Shown here: piece by piece, positions 63,339 through 64,000 of the stretch
Layout of the letters: each line of letters opens with the position of its first letter
How positions within the stretch are numbered: the stretch's first letter is position 1
Assembly: GCF_910593785.1 (NCBI RefSeq)
Contig: NZ_CAJVAP010000016.1
Location: 1-64,000, forward strand
Length of the DNA stretch: 64,000 nt
Reading direction: 5' to 3'
DNA from: Leucobacter soli
GTDB taxonomy: Bacteria > Actinomycetota > Actinomycetes > Actinomycetales > Microbacteriaceae
Made by a program: the position numbers and the translations under genes
Notes under the pieces: model-generated
Seen by the model: only the letters and a program-made list of their open reading frames with translations
Databases searched by the model: none
What the model was told of the DNA's origin: nothing

Positions 63339-63463
63339 CGGGTCTCCTCGTCTCTCTGATCCATCTTCTCGCATCTCTCCTGACGTACCCCTGGCCGCAC
63401 GCGGTCGCTCGGCCACTTAGCCGTGCGTCAGCACGTCAGCGCGTCTGCGCCTCAGCGGCGGGA

Positions 63464-64000
63464 TCATTCGGATCCGCCCCCGCGCTGCAGTTCGATCACC
63501 TGGCCGAGCACGTCGGCGAACACCTCGGCGCTCTGCGCCCCGGGGACCGAGTACTTCTGCTCGAACAGGAAGAACGGCACGCCCTGCACGCCGAGCATGC
63601 GTGCCCGGGTGATGTCGCGGTCGACCGCCTCGCCCAGATCGTCGTCGTCGAAGGCGTCGCGCACCTCGTCGGGATCCAGCCCCACCTCCTCGCCGAGCGC
63701 GGCGAGGGTGTCCGGGTCGGACACCGTCCTGCCCTCGGCGAAGTATGCGCGGAACAACCGCTCCTGCATCTCCGACTGCAGCCCCTGCTCCTTCGCCAGG
63801 TGCAGCACCCGGTGCGCGCGGCGCGTGTTCGCATGGCGCAGGTTGCCGAAGTCGAACTCGATGCCCTCGCTCTCCGCCAGCCGGCTCATCTGCCCGAGCA
63901 TCTGCTCCACCTGCTCGGCCGGCATCCCCTTGCGCTTCGTCAGGAACTCGACCTCGCTGCCCGCGAAGTCGTCCGGCGTATCGGGTGCGAGCTCGTAGCT
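63464..64000 (-). CDS. DsbA/FrnE-type thiol-disulfide oxidoreductase, N-terminus cut off
   Basis: The gene runs off the right edge of the window; 178 C-terminal residues are visible. They match the FrnE/2-hydroxychromene-isomerase-like DsbA group: a helical insertion (FGNLRHANTRRAHRVLHLAKEQGLQSEMQERLFRAYFAEGR), then LGVQGVPFFLFEQKYSVPGAQSAEVF, where VPFFLF carries the cis-Pro. The N-terminal CxxC motif lies outside the window and cannot be checked. It is probably a cytosolic disulfide oxidoreductase or isomerase. The small Cys-tailed protein is its next gene. Confidence 0.88.
   Translation of the reverse strand, partial: SYELAPDTPDDFAGSEVEFLTKRKGMPAEQVEQMLGQMSRLAESEGIEFDFGNLRHANTRRAHRVLHLAKEQGLQSEMQERLFRAYFAEGRTVSDPDTLAALGEEVGLDPDEVRDAFDDDDLGEAVDRDITRARMLGVQGVPFFLFEQKYSVPGAQSAEVFADVLGQVIELQRGGGSE

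Overview
The window is chromosomal DNA of a high-GC (about 70% by eye) actinobacterium. WhiB, the SigR/RsrA pair, mycothiol-dependent formaldehyde dehydrogenase, DUF3097, DUF4395 and actinobacterial surface repeats all point that way. The gene content fits Microbacteriaceae, and a Leucobacter-like genus is my best guess. It reads as ordinary chromosome: I see no insertion sequence, prophage, CRISPR array, rRNA or tRNA. Coding density is high, with many ATGA/GTGA start-stop overlaps and frequent GTG starts.

Layout. 0.2-7 kb: class I aminotransferase, a 1,233-residue nuclease-helicase, a 15-bp tandem repeat and a membrane alpha/beta hydrolase, all on the minus strand. 7-11 kb: DEAD-box helicase with a Q/G-rich tail, YchJ-like protein, a small secreted/membrane protein and an enoyl-CoA hydratase. 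10.8-15 kb: first Orn/Lys/Arg-decarboxylase-fold gene divergent from a LysR regulator, then a DHA2 exporter. 15-17.5 kb: polar amino-acid ABC importer. 17.7-23.2 kb: amidohydrolase, flavin amine oxidase, DUF4349 lipoprotein and APC permease. 23.3-29.3 kb: small GNAT, unknown protein, DUF488, MocR regulator, MFS exporter, DUF3097 and an HExxH membrane protein. 29.4-35 kb: complete dipeptide/oligopeptide ABC operon.

35-40.3 kb: RsrA and SigR divergent from aroA-rsgA, then a Bcp peroxiredoxin, a membrane protein and a WhiB1-like regulator. 40.4-43.5 kb: a 1,009-residue secreted repeat protein. 43.5-46.7 kb: argG and an amidase. 46.8-49.4 kb: second LysR/decarboxylase-fold divergent pair. 49.4-52 kb: two acyl-CoA dehydrogenases. 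52-56.5 kb: alkylsulfatase and an FdhF/YdeP molybdoenzyme. 56.5-57.6 kb: secreted Ig-like repeat protein. 58-61 kb: mycothiol-dependent formaldehyde dehydrogenase with its metallo-hydrolase, divergent from a leader peptide-thioredoxin-DUF4395 operon. 61-64 kb: ABC-F ATPase, a Cys-rich 64-residue protein and an edge-truncated DsbA/FrnE protein.

Two themes stand out. First, thiol redox: SigR/RsrA, Bcp, MscR, membrane thioredoxin and DsbA/FrnE. A perfect SigR-type promoter (GGAAT-N18-GTT) faces sigR and precedes an in-frame, SD-equipped upstream start, implying an autoregulated long SigR isoform. Second, two paralogous 'LysR facing a decarboxylase-fold enzyme' modules lie 35 kb apart; their enzymes differ at the residue next to the PLP lysine.
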